From Hydractinia symbiolongicarpus (lineage: Eukaryota; Cnidaria; Hydrozoa; Anthoathecata; Hydractiniidae), in NCBI RefSeq assembly GCF_029227915.1, contig NC_079880.1:7628001-7692000 (forward strand): DNA of 64,000 bases. The letters are read 5' to 3'. Under the pieces are notes generated by a model. The model ran no database searches. It was not told the origin of the DNA and saw only the letters and a program-made list of their open reading frames with translations. This document shows, in pieces, positions 13,286 to 25,389 of the stretch. Position numbers and translations under genes: made by a program. Within the stretch, counting starts at the first letter, position 1, and each line of letters begins with the position of its first letter.

Positions 13286-14179
13286 AAAGTCTAAAATCAG
13301 TTCAATTAAGTCCCACAGTCAATCACTTTACTGTTAAAAGCGATGCAGCCTAGTGACATCAATTGTCCAATTGTCTCATTGATAACCTTTATAAGGTCAA
13401 AGTCTAAAATCAGTTCAATTAAGTCCCACAGTCAATCGTTTTACTGTTAAAAACGATGCAGCCTAGTGACATCGGAAAAATATCGCTAAATACATGTTGG
13501 TACGAATATGTCACGCAACTGTTGTAACTCAAACAGATTGATACCGCTAGAACGTCAATGAAATGCACTTTTTAAAAATGTCTCTATTTCTTCAGTGCGC
13601 GCAAACAGCTAGGATTGGTCCAACAGTAAAAAATGACTGATTTATTTAAATATTTAAATGAAGCGCTACCACACCGCACAGTGTAATCGCTGAGTTCCAG
13701 CAATCAGGTCAAATTAAGAAGAATGTTTTTATTGGAGTCCAATTGTCTCATTGATGACCTTTATAAGGTCAAAGTCTAAAATCAGTTCAATTAAGTCCCA
13801 CAGTTAATCGTTTTACTGTTAAAAGGGATGCAGCCTAGTGACATCGGAAAAATATCGCTAAATACTTGTTGGTACGAATATGTCACGCAACTGTTGTAAC
13901 TCAAACGGATTGATACCGCTAGAACTTCAATGAAATGCACTTTTTAAAAATGTCTCTATTTCTTTAGCGCGCGCAAACAGCTAGGATTGGTCCAACAGTA
14001 AAAAAAGACTGATTTATCTAAATTTTTAAATGTAGCGCTACCACACCGCACAGTGTAATGGCTGAGTTCCAGCAATCAGGTCAAATAAAGAAGAATGTTT
14101 TTCTTGGAGTCCAATTGTCTCATTGATGACCTTTATTAAGGTCAAAGTCTAAAATCAGTTCAATTAAGTCCCACAGTCA

Positions 14180-14202
14180 ATCGCTTTACTGTTAAAAGCG
14201 AT
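14180..14202. other. Hairpin 2, C-G form
   Basis: ATCGCTTT, loop ACTGTTA, AAAGCGAT forms a perfect 8-bp stem. Most other monomers read ATCGTTTT/AAAGCGAT, which leaves one T/G position (a U·G wobble if transcribed). The next copy of this segment within the same long monomer has the fully paired T-A form. Confidence 0.85.
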
Positions 14203-14292
14203 GCAGCCTAGTGACATCAATTGTCCAATTGTCTCATTGATAACCTTTATAAGGTCAAAGTCTAAAATCAGTTCAATTAAGTCCCACAGTCA

Positions 14293-14315
14293 ATCGTTTT
14301 ACTGTTAAAAACGAT
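14293..14315. other. Hairpin 2, T-A form
   Basis: ATCGTTTT, loop ACTGTTA, AAAACGAT forms a perfect 8-bp stem. Compared with 14180-14202, both bases of the fifth pair have changed (C-G to T-A) with the same loop. It is found in the second half of every 485/486-bp monomer. Confidence 0.85.
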
Positions 14316-17300
14316 GCAGCCTAGTGACATCGGAAAAATATCGCTAAATACATGTTGGTACGAATATGTCACGCAACTGTTGTAACTCAAACGGATTGAA
14401 ACCGCCAGAACGTCAATGAAATGCACTTTTTAAAAATGTCTCTATTTCTTCAATGCGCGCAAACAGCTAGGATTGGTCCAACAGTAAAAAAAGACTTATT
14501 GATCTAATTTTTTAAATGTGGCGCTACCACACCGCACAGTGTAATGGCTGAGTTCCAGCAATCAGGTCAAATAAAGAAGAATGTTTTTCTTGGAGTCCAA
14601 TTGTCTCATTGATGACCTTTATAAGGTCAAAGTCTAAAATCAGTTCAATTAAGTCCCACAGTCAATCGCTTTACTGTTAAAAGCGATGCAGCCTAGTGAC
14701 ATCAATTGTCCAATTGTCTCATTGATAACCTTTATAAGGTCAAAGTCTAAAATCAGTTCAATTAAGTCCCACAGTCAATCGTTTTACTGTTAAAAACGAT
14801 GCAGCCTAGTGACATCGGAAAAATATCGCTAAATACATGTTGGTACGAATATGTCACGCAACTGTTGTAACTCAAACAGATTGATACCGCTAGAACGTCA
14901 ATGAAATGCACTTTTTAAAAATGTCTCTATTTCTTCAGTGCGCGCAAACAGCTAGGATTGGTCCAACAGTAAAAAATGACTGATTTATTTAAATATTTAA
15001 ATGAAGCGCTACCACACCGCACAGTGTAATCGCTGAGTTCCAGCAATCAGGTCAAATTAAGAAGAATGTTTTTATTGGAGTCCAATTGTCTCATTGATGA
15101 CCTTTATAAGGTCAAAGTCTAAAATCAGTTCAATTAAGTCCCACAGTTAATCGTTTTACTGTTAAAAGGGATGCAGCCTAGTGACATCGGAAAAATATCG
15201 CTAAATACTTGTTGGTACGAATATGTCACGCAACTGTTGTAACTCAAACGGATTGATACCGCTAGAACTTCAATGAAATGCACTTTTTAAAAATGTCTCT
15301 ATTTCTTTAGCGCGCGCAAACAGCTAGGATTGGTCCAACAGTAAAAAAAGACTGATTTATCTAAATTTTTAAATGTAGCGCTACCACACCGCACAGTGTA
15401 ATGGCTGAGTTCCAGCAATCAGGTCAAATAAAGAAGAATGTTTTTCTTGGAGTCCAATTGTCTCATTGATAACCTTTATAAGGTCAAAGTCTAAAATCAG
15501 TTCAATTAAGTCCCACAGTCAATCGTTTTACTGTTAAAAACGATGCAGCCTAGTGACATCGGAAAAATATCGCTAAATACATGTTGGTACGAATATGTCA
15601 CGCAACTGTTGTAACTCAAACAGATTGATACCGCTAGAACGTCAATGAAATGCACTTTTTAAAAATGTCTCTATTTCTTCAGTGCGCGCAAACAGCTAGG
15701 ATTGGTCCAACAGTAAAAAATGACTGATTTATTTAAATATTTAAATGAAGCGCTACCACACCGCACAGTGTAATCGCTGAGTTCCAGCAATCAGGTCAAA
15801 TTAAGAAGAATGTTTTTATTGGAGTCCAATTGTCTCATTGATGACCTTTATAAGGTCAAAGTCTAAAATCAGTTCAATTAAGTCCCACAGTTAATCGTTT
15901 TACTGTTAAAAGGGATGCAGCCTAGTGACATCGGAAAAATATCGCTAAATACTTGTTGGTACGAATATGTCACGCAACTGTTGTAACTCAAACGGATTGA
16001 TACCGCTAGAACTTCAATGAAATGCACTTTTTAAAAATGTCTCTATTTCTTTAGCGCGCGCAAACAGCTAGGATTGGTCCAACAGTAAAAAAAGACTGAT
16101 TTATCTAAATTTTTAAATGTAGCGCTACCACACCACACAGTGTAATGGCTGAGTTCCAGCAATCAGGTCAAATAAAGAAGAATGTTTTTCTTGGAGTCCA
16201 ATTGTCTCATTGATGACCTTTATTAAGGTCAAAGTCTAAAATCAGTTCAATTAAGTCCCACAGTCAATCGCTTTACTGTTAAAAGCGATGCAGCCTAGTG
16301 ACATCAATTGTCCAATTGTCTCATTGATAACCTTTATAAGGTCAAAGTCTAAAATCAGTTCAATTAAGTCCCACAGTCAATCGTTTTACTGTTAAAAACG
16401 ATGCAGCCTAGTGACATCGGAAAAATATCGCTAAATACATGTTGGTACGAATATGTCACGCAACTGTTGTAACTCAAACGGATTGAAACCGCCAGAACGT
16501 CAATGAAATGCACTTTTTAAAAATGTCTCTATTTCTTCAATGCGCGCAAACAGCTAGGATTGGTCCAACAGTAAAAAAAGACTTATTGATCTAATTTTTT
16601 AAATGTGGCGCTACCACACCGCACAGTGTAATGGCTGAGTTCCAGCAATCAGGTCAAATAAAGAAGAATGTTTTTCTTGGAGTCCAATTGTCTCATTGAT
16701 GACCTTTATAAGGTCAAAGTCTAAAATCAGTTCAATTAAGTCCCACAGTCAATCGCTTTACTGTTAAAAGCGATGCAGCCTAGTGACATCAATTGTCCAA
16801 TTGTCTCATTGATAACCTTTATAAGGTCAAAGTCTAAAATCAGTTCAATTAAGTCCCACAGTCAATCGTTTTACTGTTAAAAACGATGCAGCCTAGTGAC
16901 ATCGGAAAAATATCGCTAAATACATGTTGGTACGAATATGTCACGCAACTGTTGTAACTCAAACAGATTGATACCGCTAGAACGTCAATGAAATGCACTT
17001 TTTAAAAATGTCTCTATTTCTTCAGTGCGCGCAAACAGCTAGGATTGGTCCAACAGTAAAAAATGACTGATTTATTTAAATATTTAAATGAAGCGCTACC
17101 ACACCGCACAGTGTAATCGCTGAGTTCCAGCAATCAGGTCAAATTAAGAAGAATGTTTTTATTGGAGTCCAATTGTCTCATTGATGACCTTTATAAGGTC
17201 AAAGTCTAAAATCAGTTCAATTAAGTCCCACAGTTAATCGTTTTACTGTTAAAAGGGATGCAGCCTAGTGACATCGGAAAAATATCGCTAAATACTTGTT

Positions 17301-17949
17301 GGTACGAATATGTCACGCAACTGTTGTAACTCAAACGGATTGATACCGCTAGAACTTCAATGAAATGCACTTTTTAAAAATGTCTCTATTTCTTTAGCGC
17401 GCGCAAACAGCTAGGATTGGTCCAACAGTAAAAAAAGACTGATTTATCTAAATTTTTAAATGTAGCGCTACCACACCGCACAGTGTAATGGCTGAGTTCC
17501 AGCAATCAGGTCAAATAAAGAAGAATGTTTTTCTTGGAGTCCAATTGTCTCATTGATGACCTTTATTAAGGTCAAAGTCTAAAATCAGTTCAATTAAGTC
17601 CCACAGTCAATCGCTTTACTGTTAAAAGCGATGCAGCCTAGTGACATCAATTGTCCAATTGTCTCATTGATAACCTTTATAAGGTCAAAGTCTAAAATCA
17701 GTTCAATTAAGTCCCACAGTCAATCGTTTTACTGTTAAAAACGATGCAGCCTAGTGACATCGGAAAAATATCGCTAAATACATGTTGGTACGAATATGTC
17801 ACGCAACTGTTGTAACTCAAACGGATTGAAACCGCCAGAACGTCAATGAAATGCACTTTTTAAAAATGTCTCTATTTCTTCAATGCGCGCAAACAGCTAG
17901 GATTGGTCCAACAGTAAAAAAAGACTTATTGATCTAATTTTTTAAATGT

Positions 17950-18559
17950 AGCGCTACCACACCGCACAGTGTAATGGCTGAGTTCCAGCAATCAGGTCAA
18001 ATTAAGAAGAATGTATTTCTTGGAGTCCAATTGTCTCATTGATGACCTTTACAAGGTTAAAGTCTAAAATCAGTTCAATTAAATCCCACAGTCAATCGTT
18101 TTACTGTTAAAAGCGATGCAGCCTAGTGACATCGGAAAAATATCGCTAAATACATGTTGGTACGAACATGTCACGCAACTGTTGTTACTCAAACGGATTG
18201 ATACCGCTAGAACGTCAATGAAATGCACTTTTTAAAAATGTCTCTATTTCTTCAGCGGGCACAAACGGCTAGGATTGGTCCCAAAGTAAAAAAAGACTTA
18301 TTTATCTAAATTTTTAAATGAAGCGCTACCACACCGCACAGTGTAATTGCTGAGTTCCAGCAATCAGGTCAAATTAAGAAGAATGTTTTTGTTGGAGTCC
18401 AATTGTCTCATTGATGACCTTTATAAGGTCGAAGTCTAAAATCAATTCGATTAAGTCCCACAGTCAATCCTTTTACTTTTAATAGCGATGCAACCTAGTA
18501 ATGTCAGAAACATATGGCTAAATGCATGTTGGTACGAATATGTGACGCAACCGTTGTAA
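17950..18559. repeat. Transition monomers between two higher-order blocks
   Basis: One full-length monomer and part of a second. They resemble the preceding block in the first half (CAATCAGGTCAAATTAAG, GCAGCCTAGTGACATC) but have no internal duplication. They then change to the CATATGGCTAAATGCATG type. No other sequence is present. Confidence 0.75.
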
Positions 18560-18676
18560 CTCAAACAGATTGATACCGCTAGAAAGCCAATGAAATGCAC
18601 TTTTTGAAAGTGTCTCCATTTTTTCAGCGCGTGTTAACAGCTGGGATTGGTCCCACAGTTAAAAATGACTTATTTA

Positions 18677-18690
18677 TTTAAATATTTAAA
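18677..18690. other. 14-bp A/T palindrome TTTAAATATTTAAA
   Basis: This perfect palindrome lies in the A/T-rich tail just before hairpin 1 in one subfamily. It recurs at 22397, 49962 and in several monomers between 49 and 63 kb. It is absent from monomers with the CTAAATTTTTAAATGAAG tail. No function can be assigned. Confidence 0.8.
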
Positions 18691-20460
18691 CAAAGCGCTA
18701 CCACAGCGCACAGTGTAATCGCTGAGTTCCAGCAATCAGGTCACATTAAGAAGAATGTTATTTCTTGGAGTCCAATTGTCTCCGTGATGACCTATATAAC
18801 GTAAAAGTCTAAAATCAGTTCAATTAAGTCCCACAGTCAATCGTTTTACTGTTAAAAGCGATGCAGCCTAGTGACATAGGAAAAATATCGCTAAATACAT
18901 GTTGGTACGAATATGTCACGCAACTGTTGTTACTCAAACAGATTGATACCGCTAGAACGTCAATGAAATGCACTTTTTAAAAATGTCTCTATTTCTACAG
19001 CGCACGCAAACGGCTAGGATTGGTCCCACAGTAAAAAGAGACTTATTTATCTAAATTTTTAAATGAAGCGCTACCACACCGCACAGTGTAATCGCTAAGT
19101 TCCAGCAATCAGGTCAAATTAAGAAGAATGTTATTTCTTGGATTTCAATTGTCTCATTGATGACCTTTATAAGGTCAAAGTCTAAAATCAATTCAATTAA
19201 GTCCCACAGTCAATCGTTTCACTGTTAGAAGCGATGCAACCTAGTAATACCAGAAAAATATCGCTAAATACATGTTTGTACGAATATGTGAGGCAACCGT
19301 TGTAACTCAAAGGGATTGATACCGCTAGAAAGTCAATGAAATGTAGTTTTTGAAAATGTCTCTATTTCTTCAGAGCGTGCTAGCGGCTAGGATTGGTCCC
19401 ACAGTAAAAAATTACTTATTTATCTACATTTTCAAATAAAGCGTACCACAGCGCCCAGTGTAATCGTTGAGTTCAAGCAATCATGACAAATTAAGAAGAA
19501 TATTATTTCTTGGAGTTCAATTGTCTCATTTATCAGATTTATAAGGTCAAAGTCCAAAGCAGTTCAATTAAGTCCCACAGTCAATCGTTTTACTGTTAAT
19601 AGCGATGCAACCTTGTAATAACAGAAACATATCGCTAATTACATGGTGGTACTAATATGTGACGCAACAGTTGTAACTCAAGCGGACTGAGCCGTTAGAT
19701 AGACAATATGATGTAGTTTTTGAAACTGTCTCTATTTCTTTAGCACGAGCTAACGGCAAAGATTGGTACCACGGTAAGAAAATGACTTATTTATTAAAAT
19801 TTTTGAATGAAGCGCTTCCACAGTGCCCAGTGTAATCGTTCAGTTCCAGCAACCATGTCAAATTAAGTAGAATGTTATTTCTTGGAGTTCAATTTTCTCT
19901 TTTCTCACATTCATAAGATCAAAGTCCAAGGCAGTTCAATTAAGTGCCACAGTCAATCGTTTCACTGTTAGAAGCAAAGCAACCTAGTAATACCAGAAAA
20001 ATATCGTTAAATTGATGTTTGTACGAATATGTTGCGCAATCGTTGTACTTTAAGCGGGCGGATACCGTTAGAAACTCAATGAAATGTTGTTTTTGAAACT
20101 GTCTCTATTTCTTCAGCGAAAGCTAACGGCTAGGATTGGTCCCACAGTAAAAAATTACTTATTCATCTACATTTTCAAATAAAGCGTACCACAGCGCCCA
20201 GTGTAATCGTTGAGTTCAAGCAATCATGACAAATTAAGAAGAATATTATTTCTTGGAGTTCATTTGTCTCATTTATCAGATTTATAAGGTCAAAGTCCAA
20301 AGCAGTTCAATTAAGTCCCACAGTCAATCGTTTTACTGTTAATAGCGATGCAGCCTTGTAATAACTGAAACATATCGCTAATTACATGGTGGTACTAATA
20401 TGTCACGCAACTTTTGTTACTCAAACAGATTGATACCGCTAGAACGTCAATGAAATGCAC

Positions 20461-20660
20461 TTTTTAAAAATGTCTCTATTTCTACAGCGCGCGCAAACGG
20501 CTAGGATTGGTCCCACAGTAAAAAGAGACTTATTTATCTAAATTTTTAAATGAAGCGCTACCACACCGCACAGTGTAATCGCTAAGTTCCAGCAATCAGG
20601 TCAAATTAAGAAGAATGTTATTTCTTGGATTTCAATTGTCTCATTGATGACCTTTATAAC
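20461..20660. repeat. Replaced tract in the middle pentamer (probable gene conversion)
   Basis: The first and third pentamer copies (18601 and 22321) both begin TTTTTGAAAGTGTCTCC and contain the TTTAAATATTTAAA tail with CAAAGCGC. The middle copy instead reads TTTTTAAAAATGTCTC with GTAAAAAGAGAC and TGAAGCGCTACCACACCGC. That matches the monomer that follows it in every unit (for example about 20830-21030). At about 20660 (TATAACGTAAAAGTC) it returns to the expected sequence. Total unit length is unchanged, which favours conversion over crossover. Confidence 0.75.
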
Positions 20661-23600
20661 GTAAAAGTCTAAAATCAGTTCAATTAAGTCCCACAGTCAA
20701 TCGTTTTACTGTTAAAAGCGATGCAGCCTAGTGACATAGGAAAAATATCGCTAAATACATGTTGGTACGAATATGTCACGCAACTGTTGTTACTCAAACA
20801 GATTGATACCGCTAGAACGTCAATGAAATGCACTTTTTAAAAATGTCTCTATTTCTACAGCGCGCGCAAACGGCTAGGATTGGTCCCACAGTAAAAAGAG
20901 ACTTATTTATCTAAATTTTTAAATGAAGCGCTACCACACCGCACAGTGTAATCGCTAAGTTCCAGCAATCAGGTCAAATTAAGAAGAATGTTATTTCTTG
21001 GATTTCAATTGTCTCATTGATGACCTTTATAAGGTCAAAGTCTAAAATCAATTCAATTAAGTCCCACAGTCAATCGTTTCACTGTTAGAAGCGATGCAAC
21101 CTAGTAATACCAGAAAAATATCGCTAAATACATGTTTGTACGAATATGTGAGGCAACCGTTGTAACTCAAAGGGATTGATACCGCTAGAAAGTCAATGAA
21201 ATGTAGTTTTTGAAAATGTCTCTATTTCTTCAGAGCGTGCTAGCGGCTAGGATTGGTCCCACAGTAAAAAATTACTTATTTATCTACATTTTCAAATAAA
21301 GCGTACCACAGCGCCCAGTGTAATCGTTGAGTTCAAGCAATCATGACAAATTAAGAAGAATATTATTTCTTGGAGTTCAATTGTCTCATTTATCAGATTT
21401 ATAAGGTCAAAGTCCAAAGCAGTTCAATTAAGTCCCACAGTCAATCGTTTTAGTGTTAATAGCGATGCAACCTTGTAATAACAGAAACATATCGCTAATT
21501 ACATGGTGGTACTAATATGTGACGCAACAGTTGTAACTCAAGCGGACTGAGCCGTTAGATAGACAATATGATGTAGTTTTTGAAACTGTCTCTATTTCTT
21601 TAGCACGAGCTAACGGCAAAGATTGGTACCACGGTAAGAAAATGACTTATTTATTAAAATTTTTGAATGAAGCGCTTCCACAGTGCCCAGTGTAATCGTT
21701 CAGTTCCAGCAACCATGTCAAATTAAGTAGAATGTTATTTCTTGGAGTTCAATTTTCTCTTTTCTCACATTCATAAGATCAAAGTCCAAGGCAGTTCAAT
21801 TAAGTGCCACAGTCAATCGTTTCACTGTTAGAAGCAAAGCAACCTAGTAATACCAGAAAAATATCGTTAAATTGATGTTTGTACGAATATGTTGCGCAAT
21901 CGTTGTACTTTAAGCGGGCGGATACCGTTAGAAACTCAATGAAATGTTGTTTTTGAAACTGTCTCTATTTCTTCAGCGAAAGCTAACGGCTAGGATTGGT
22001 CCCACAGTAAAAAATTACTTATTCATCTACATTTTCAAATAAAGCGTACCACAGCGCCCAGTGTAATCGTTGAGTTCAAGCAATCATGACAAATTAAGAA
22101 GAATATTATTTCTTGGAGTTCATTTGTCTCATTTATCAGATTTATAAGGTCAAAGTCCAAAGCAGTTCAATTAAGTCCCACAGTCAATCGTTTTACTGTT
22201 AATAGCGATGCAACCTTGTAATAACTGAAACATATCGCTAATTACATGGTGGTACTAATATGTCACGCAACTTTTGTTACTCAAACAGATTGATACCGCT
22301 AGAACGTCAATGAAATGCACTTTTTGAAAGTGTCTCCATTTTTTCAGCGCGTGTTAACAGCTGGGATTGGTCCCACAGTTAAAAATGACTTATTTATTTA
22401 AATATTTAAACAAAGCGCTACCACAGCGCACAGTGTAATCGCTGAGTTCCAGCAATCAGGTCACATTAAGAAGAATGTTATTTCTTGGAGTCCAATTGTC
22501 TCCGTGATGACCTATATAACGTAAAAGTCTAAAATCAGTTCAATTAAGTCCCACAGTCAATCGTTTTACTGTTAAAAGCGATGCAGCCTAGTGACATAGG
22601 AAAAATATCGCTAAATACATGTTGGTACGAATATGTCACGCAACTGTTGTTACTCAAACAGATTGATACCGCTAGAACGTCAATGAAATGCACTTTTTAA
22701 AAATGTCTCTATTTCTACAGCGCGCGCAAACGGCTAGGATTGGTCCCACAGTAAAAAGAGACTTATTTATCTAAATTTTTAAATGAAGCGCTACCACACC
22801 GCACAGTGTAATCGCTAAGTTCCAGCAATCAGGTCAAATTAAGAAGAATGTTATTTCTTGGATTTCAATTGTCTCATTGATGACCTTTATAAGGTCAAAG
22901 TCTAAAATCAATTCAATTAAGTCCCACAGTCAATCGTTTCACTGTTAGAAGCGATGCAACCTAGTAATACCAGAAAAATATCGCTAAATACATGTTTGTA
23001 CGAATATGTGAGGCAACCGTTGTAACTCAAAGGGATTGATACCGCTAGAAAGTCAATGAAATGTAGTTTTTGAAAATGTCTCTATTTCTTCAGAGCGTGC
23101 TAGCGGCTAGGATTGGTCCCACAGTAAAAAATTACTTATTTATCTACATTTTCAAATAAAGCGTACCACAGCGCCCAGTGTAATCGTTGAGTTCAAGCAA
23201 TCATGACAAATTAAGAAGAATATTATTTCTTGGAGTTCAATTGTCTCATTTATCAGATTTATAAGGTCAAAGTCCAAAGCAGTTCATTTAAGTCCCAAAG
23301 TCAATCGTTTTACTGTTAATAGCGATGCAACCTTGTAATAACAGAAACATATCGCTAATTACATGGTGGTACTAATATGTGACGCAACAGTTGTAACTCA
23401 AGCGGACTGAGCCGTTAGATAGACAATATGATGTAGTTTTTGAAACTGTCTCTATTTCTTTAGCGCGAGCTAACGGCAAAGATTGGTACCACGGTAAGAA
23501 AATGACTTATTTATTAAAATTTTTGAATGAAGCGCTTCCACAGTGCCCAGTGTAATCGTTCAGTTCCAGCAACCATGTCAAATTAAGTAGAATGTTATTT

Positions 23601-25016
23601 CTTGGAGTTCAATTTTCTCTTTTCTCACATTCATAAGATCAAAGCGCAAGGCAGTTCAATTAAGTGCCACAGTCAATCGTTTCGCTGTTAGAAGCGATGC
23701 AACCTAGTAATACCAGAAAAATATCGCTAAATACATGTTTGTACGAATATGTGAGGCAACCGTTGTAGTTCAAAGGGTTTGATACCGCTAGAAAGTTAAT
23801 GAAATGTAGCTTTTCAAAATGTCTCTATTTCTTCAGAGCGTGCTAACGGCTAGGATTGGTCCCACAGTAAAAAATTACTTATTTATCTACATTTTCAATT
23901 AAAGCGTACCACAGGGTCAGAGTAATCGTTGAGTTCAAGCAATCATGACAAATTAAGAAGAATATTATTTCTTGGAGTTCAATTGTCTCATTTATCAGAT
24001 TTATAAGGTCAAAGTCCAAAGCAGTTCAATTAAGTCGCACAGTCAATCGTTTCCCTGTTAAAAGCGTTGCAACTTAGTAATATCGGAAAAACATCGCTTA
24101 AGGCAAGTTGGTACGAATATGTGACGCAACCGTTGTAACTCAGACGGATTGGTACCGCTAGAAAGTCAAAGAAATTAGTTTCTAGAAATGTCTCTATTTC
24201 TTTAGCGAGAGCTAACGGCTAGGATTGGTCCCACAGTAAAAAATGACTACTTAATCTAAATTTTTATATGAAGCGCTGCCATAGCGCCCATTGTAATCGC
24301 TGAGTTCCAGTAATCATGTCAAATTAAGAAGAATGTTATTTTTTGGAGTCCAATTGTTTCATTTATCACTTTTATAAGTTCAAAGTCCAAAGCAGTTCAA
24401 TTAAGTCCCACAGTCAATCGTTTTACTGTTAATAGCGATGCAACCTTGTAATAACAGAAACATATCGCTAAATACATGTTGGTACTAATATGTGATGCAA
24501 CAGTTGTAACTCAAGCGGACTGATACCGTTAGATAGTCAATATGATATAGTTTTTGAAACTGTCTCTACTTCTTCAGCGCGCGCCAACGGCTAGGATTGG
24601 TCCCACAGTAAAAAATGACTTATTTATCTACATTTTTTAATTAAGCGCTATCACAGCGCGCAGTGTAATCGTTAAGTTCAAGCAATCATGTCAAGTTGAG
24701 AAGGATGTTATTTCTTGGAGACCAAATGTCTCATTTATCACATTTATTAGTTCAAAGTCTAAAATCAGTTCAATTAAGAGCTACAATCAATTGTTTCACT
24801 GTTAAAAGCGATGCAACCTAGTAACATCGGAAAAAAATCGCTAAATGCATGTTGGTACGAATATGTGACGCAACCGTTGTAACTCAAACGGATTGATACC
24901 GCTAGAAAGTCAATGAAATACACTTTTTGAAAATGTTTCTATTTCTTTAGTGCGCGCTAACGGCTAGGATTGGTCCCACAGTAAAGAATGACTAAGTTAT
25001 CTAAGTTTTTATATGA

Positions 25017-25389
25017 AGCGCTACCATAGCGCCCAGTGTAATCGCTGAGTTCCAGTAATCATGTCAAATTAAGAAGAATGTTATTTTTCGGAGTCCAATT
25101 GTCTCATTTATCACATTTATAAGGCCAAAGTCTAAAATCAGTTCCAGCAAGTCCCACAATCAATCGTTTCACTGTTAAAAGCGATGCAACCTAGTAACAT
25201 CGGAATAATATCGCTAAATACATGTTGGTACGAATATGTGACGCAACTGTTGTACCTCAAACGGACGGATGCTGCTAGAAAGACAATGAAATGTAGTTTT
25301 TGAATATGTCTCTATTTCTTTAGCGCGCGCTAACGGCTAGGATTGGTCCCACAGTAAGAAATGACTAATTTATCAAAATTTTTTAATGA
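25017..25389. repeat. Consensus-like 373-bp satellite monomer
   Basis: This copy is useful as a reference monomer. In order it holds: hairpin 1 (GCGCTA CCA TAGCGC, 25018-25032); an A-rich stretch and the TTATTTTTCGGAGTCC block; the TTATCACATTTATAAG block that is missing from the 357-bp variants; hairpin 2 (about 25163-25185); the ATGTTGGTACGAATATG block; the perfect 14-bp palindrome TTAGCGCGCGCTAA at 25320-25333; the GGCTAGGATTGGTCCCAC block; and an A/T-rich tail leading into the next monomer. The start point is a convention chosen at hairpin 1, since a tandem repeat has no natural start. The length is close to two nucleosome repeats. Confidence 0.9.

Larger units (their letters stand above)
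14034..14519. repeat. 486-bp monomer with ~113-bp internal tandem duplication
   Basis: The segment from CCAATTGTCTCATTGAT to GCAGCCTAGTGACATC occurs twice, joined at GACATCAATTGTCC (14213). The first copy has the ATCGCTTT/AAAGCGAT form of hairpin 2 (14180-14202). The second has ATCGTTTT/AAAACGAT (14293-14315). The first copy also has a one-base longer loop in the GACCTT..AAGGTC hairpin (14128-14143), while the second copy reads GATAACC there and cannot form that stem. The same junction is found at 13355, 14698, 16300, 16785 and 17643. Confidence 0.9.
12481..17949. repeat. 2,087-bp higher-order repeat with 485/486-bp monomers
   Basis: Anchors at 14034, 14520, 15005 and 15377 recur at 16121, 16607, 17092 and 17464, all shifted by 2,087 bp, and the copies look almost identical. 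In the first unit the monomer lengths are 486, 485, 372, 372 and 372 bp. Six monomers, starting at 13177, 14034, 14520, 16121, 16607 and 17464, carry an internal duplication of about 113 bp. The equivalent monomer at 15377 lacks it and is 372 bp. Most members have the ACACCGCACAGTG form of hairpin 1, in which one stem pair is mismatched. The block looks like one of the most recently amplified in the window. Confidence 0.9.
18560..23700. repeat. 1,860-bp pentamer higher-order repeat
   Basis: The same text recurs at a shift of exactly 1,860 bp: for example, TAGCGGCTAGGATTGG occurs at 19381, 21241 and 23101. Two full units (about 18601-20460 and 20461-22320) and a partial third (22321 to about 23700) are present, each of five monomers. 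Most differences between copies are single substitutions, such as GCAGCCTTG at 20350 against GCAACCTTG in the next copy. The exception is the first ~200 bp of the second unit, which has been replaced (see the separate entry). Divergence from the period begins near 23700, where the next block starts. Confidence 0.92.

Noticed and set aside
13261-13290. Resemblance of TTGATGA-stem-TCAAAG to a hammerhead ribozyme core, as known in some animal satellites
   Set aside because: The core needs CUGANGA before and GAAA after stem II. Here the first base is T and the GAAA is absent, and I found no matching cleavage site. The nearby CTGATACCG..GAAAC also lacks the required GA.
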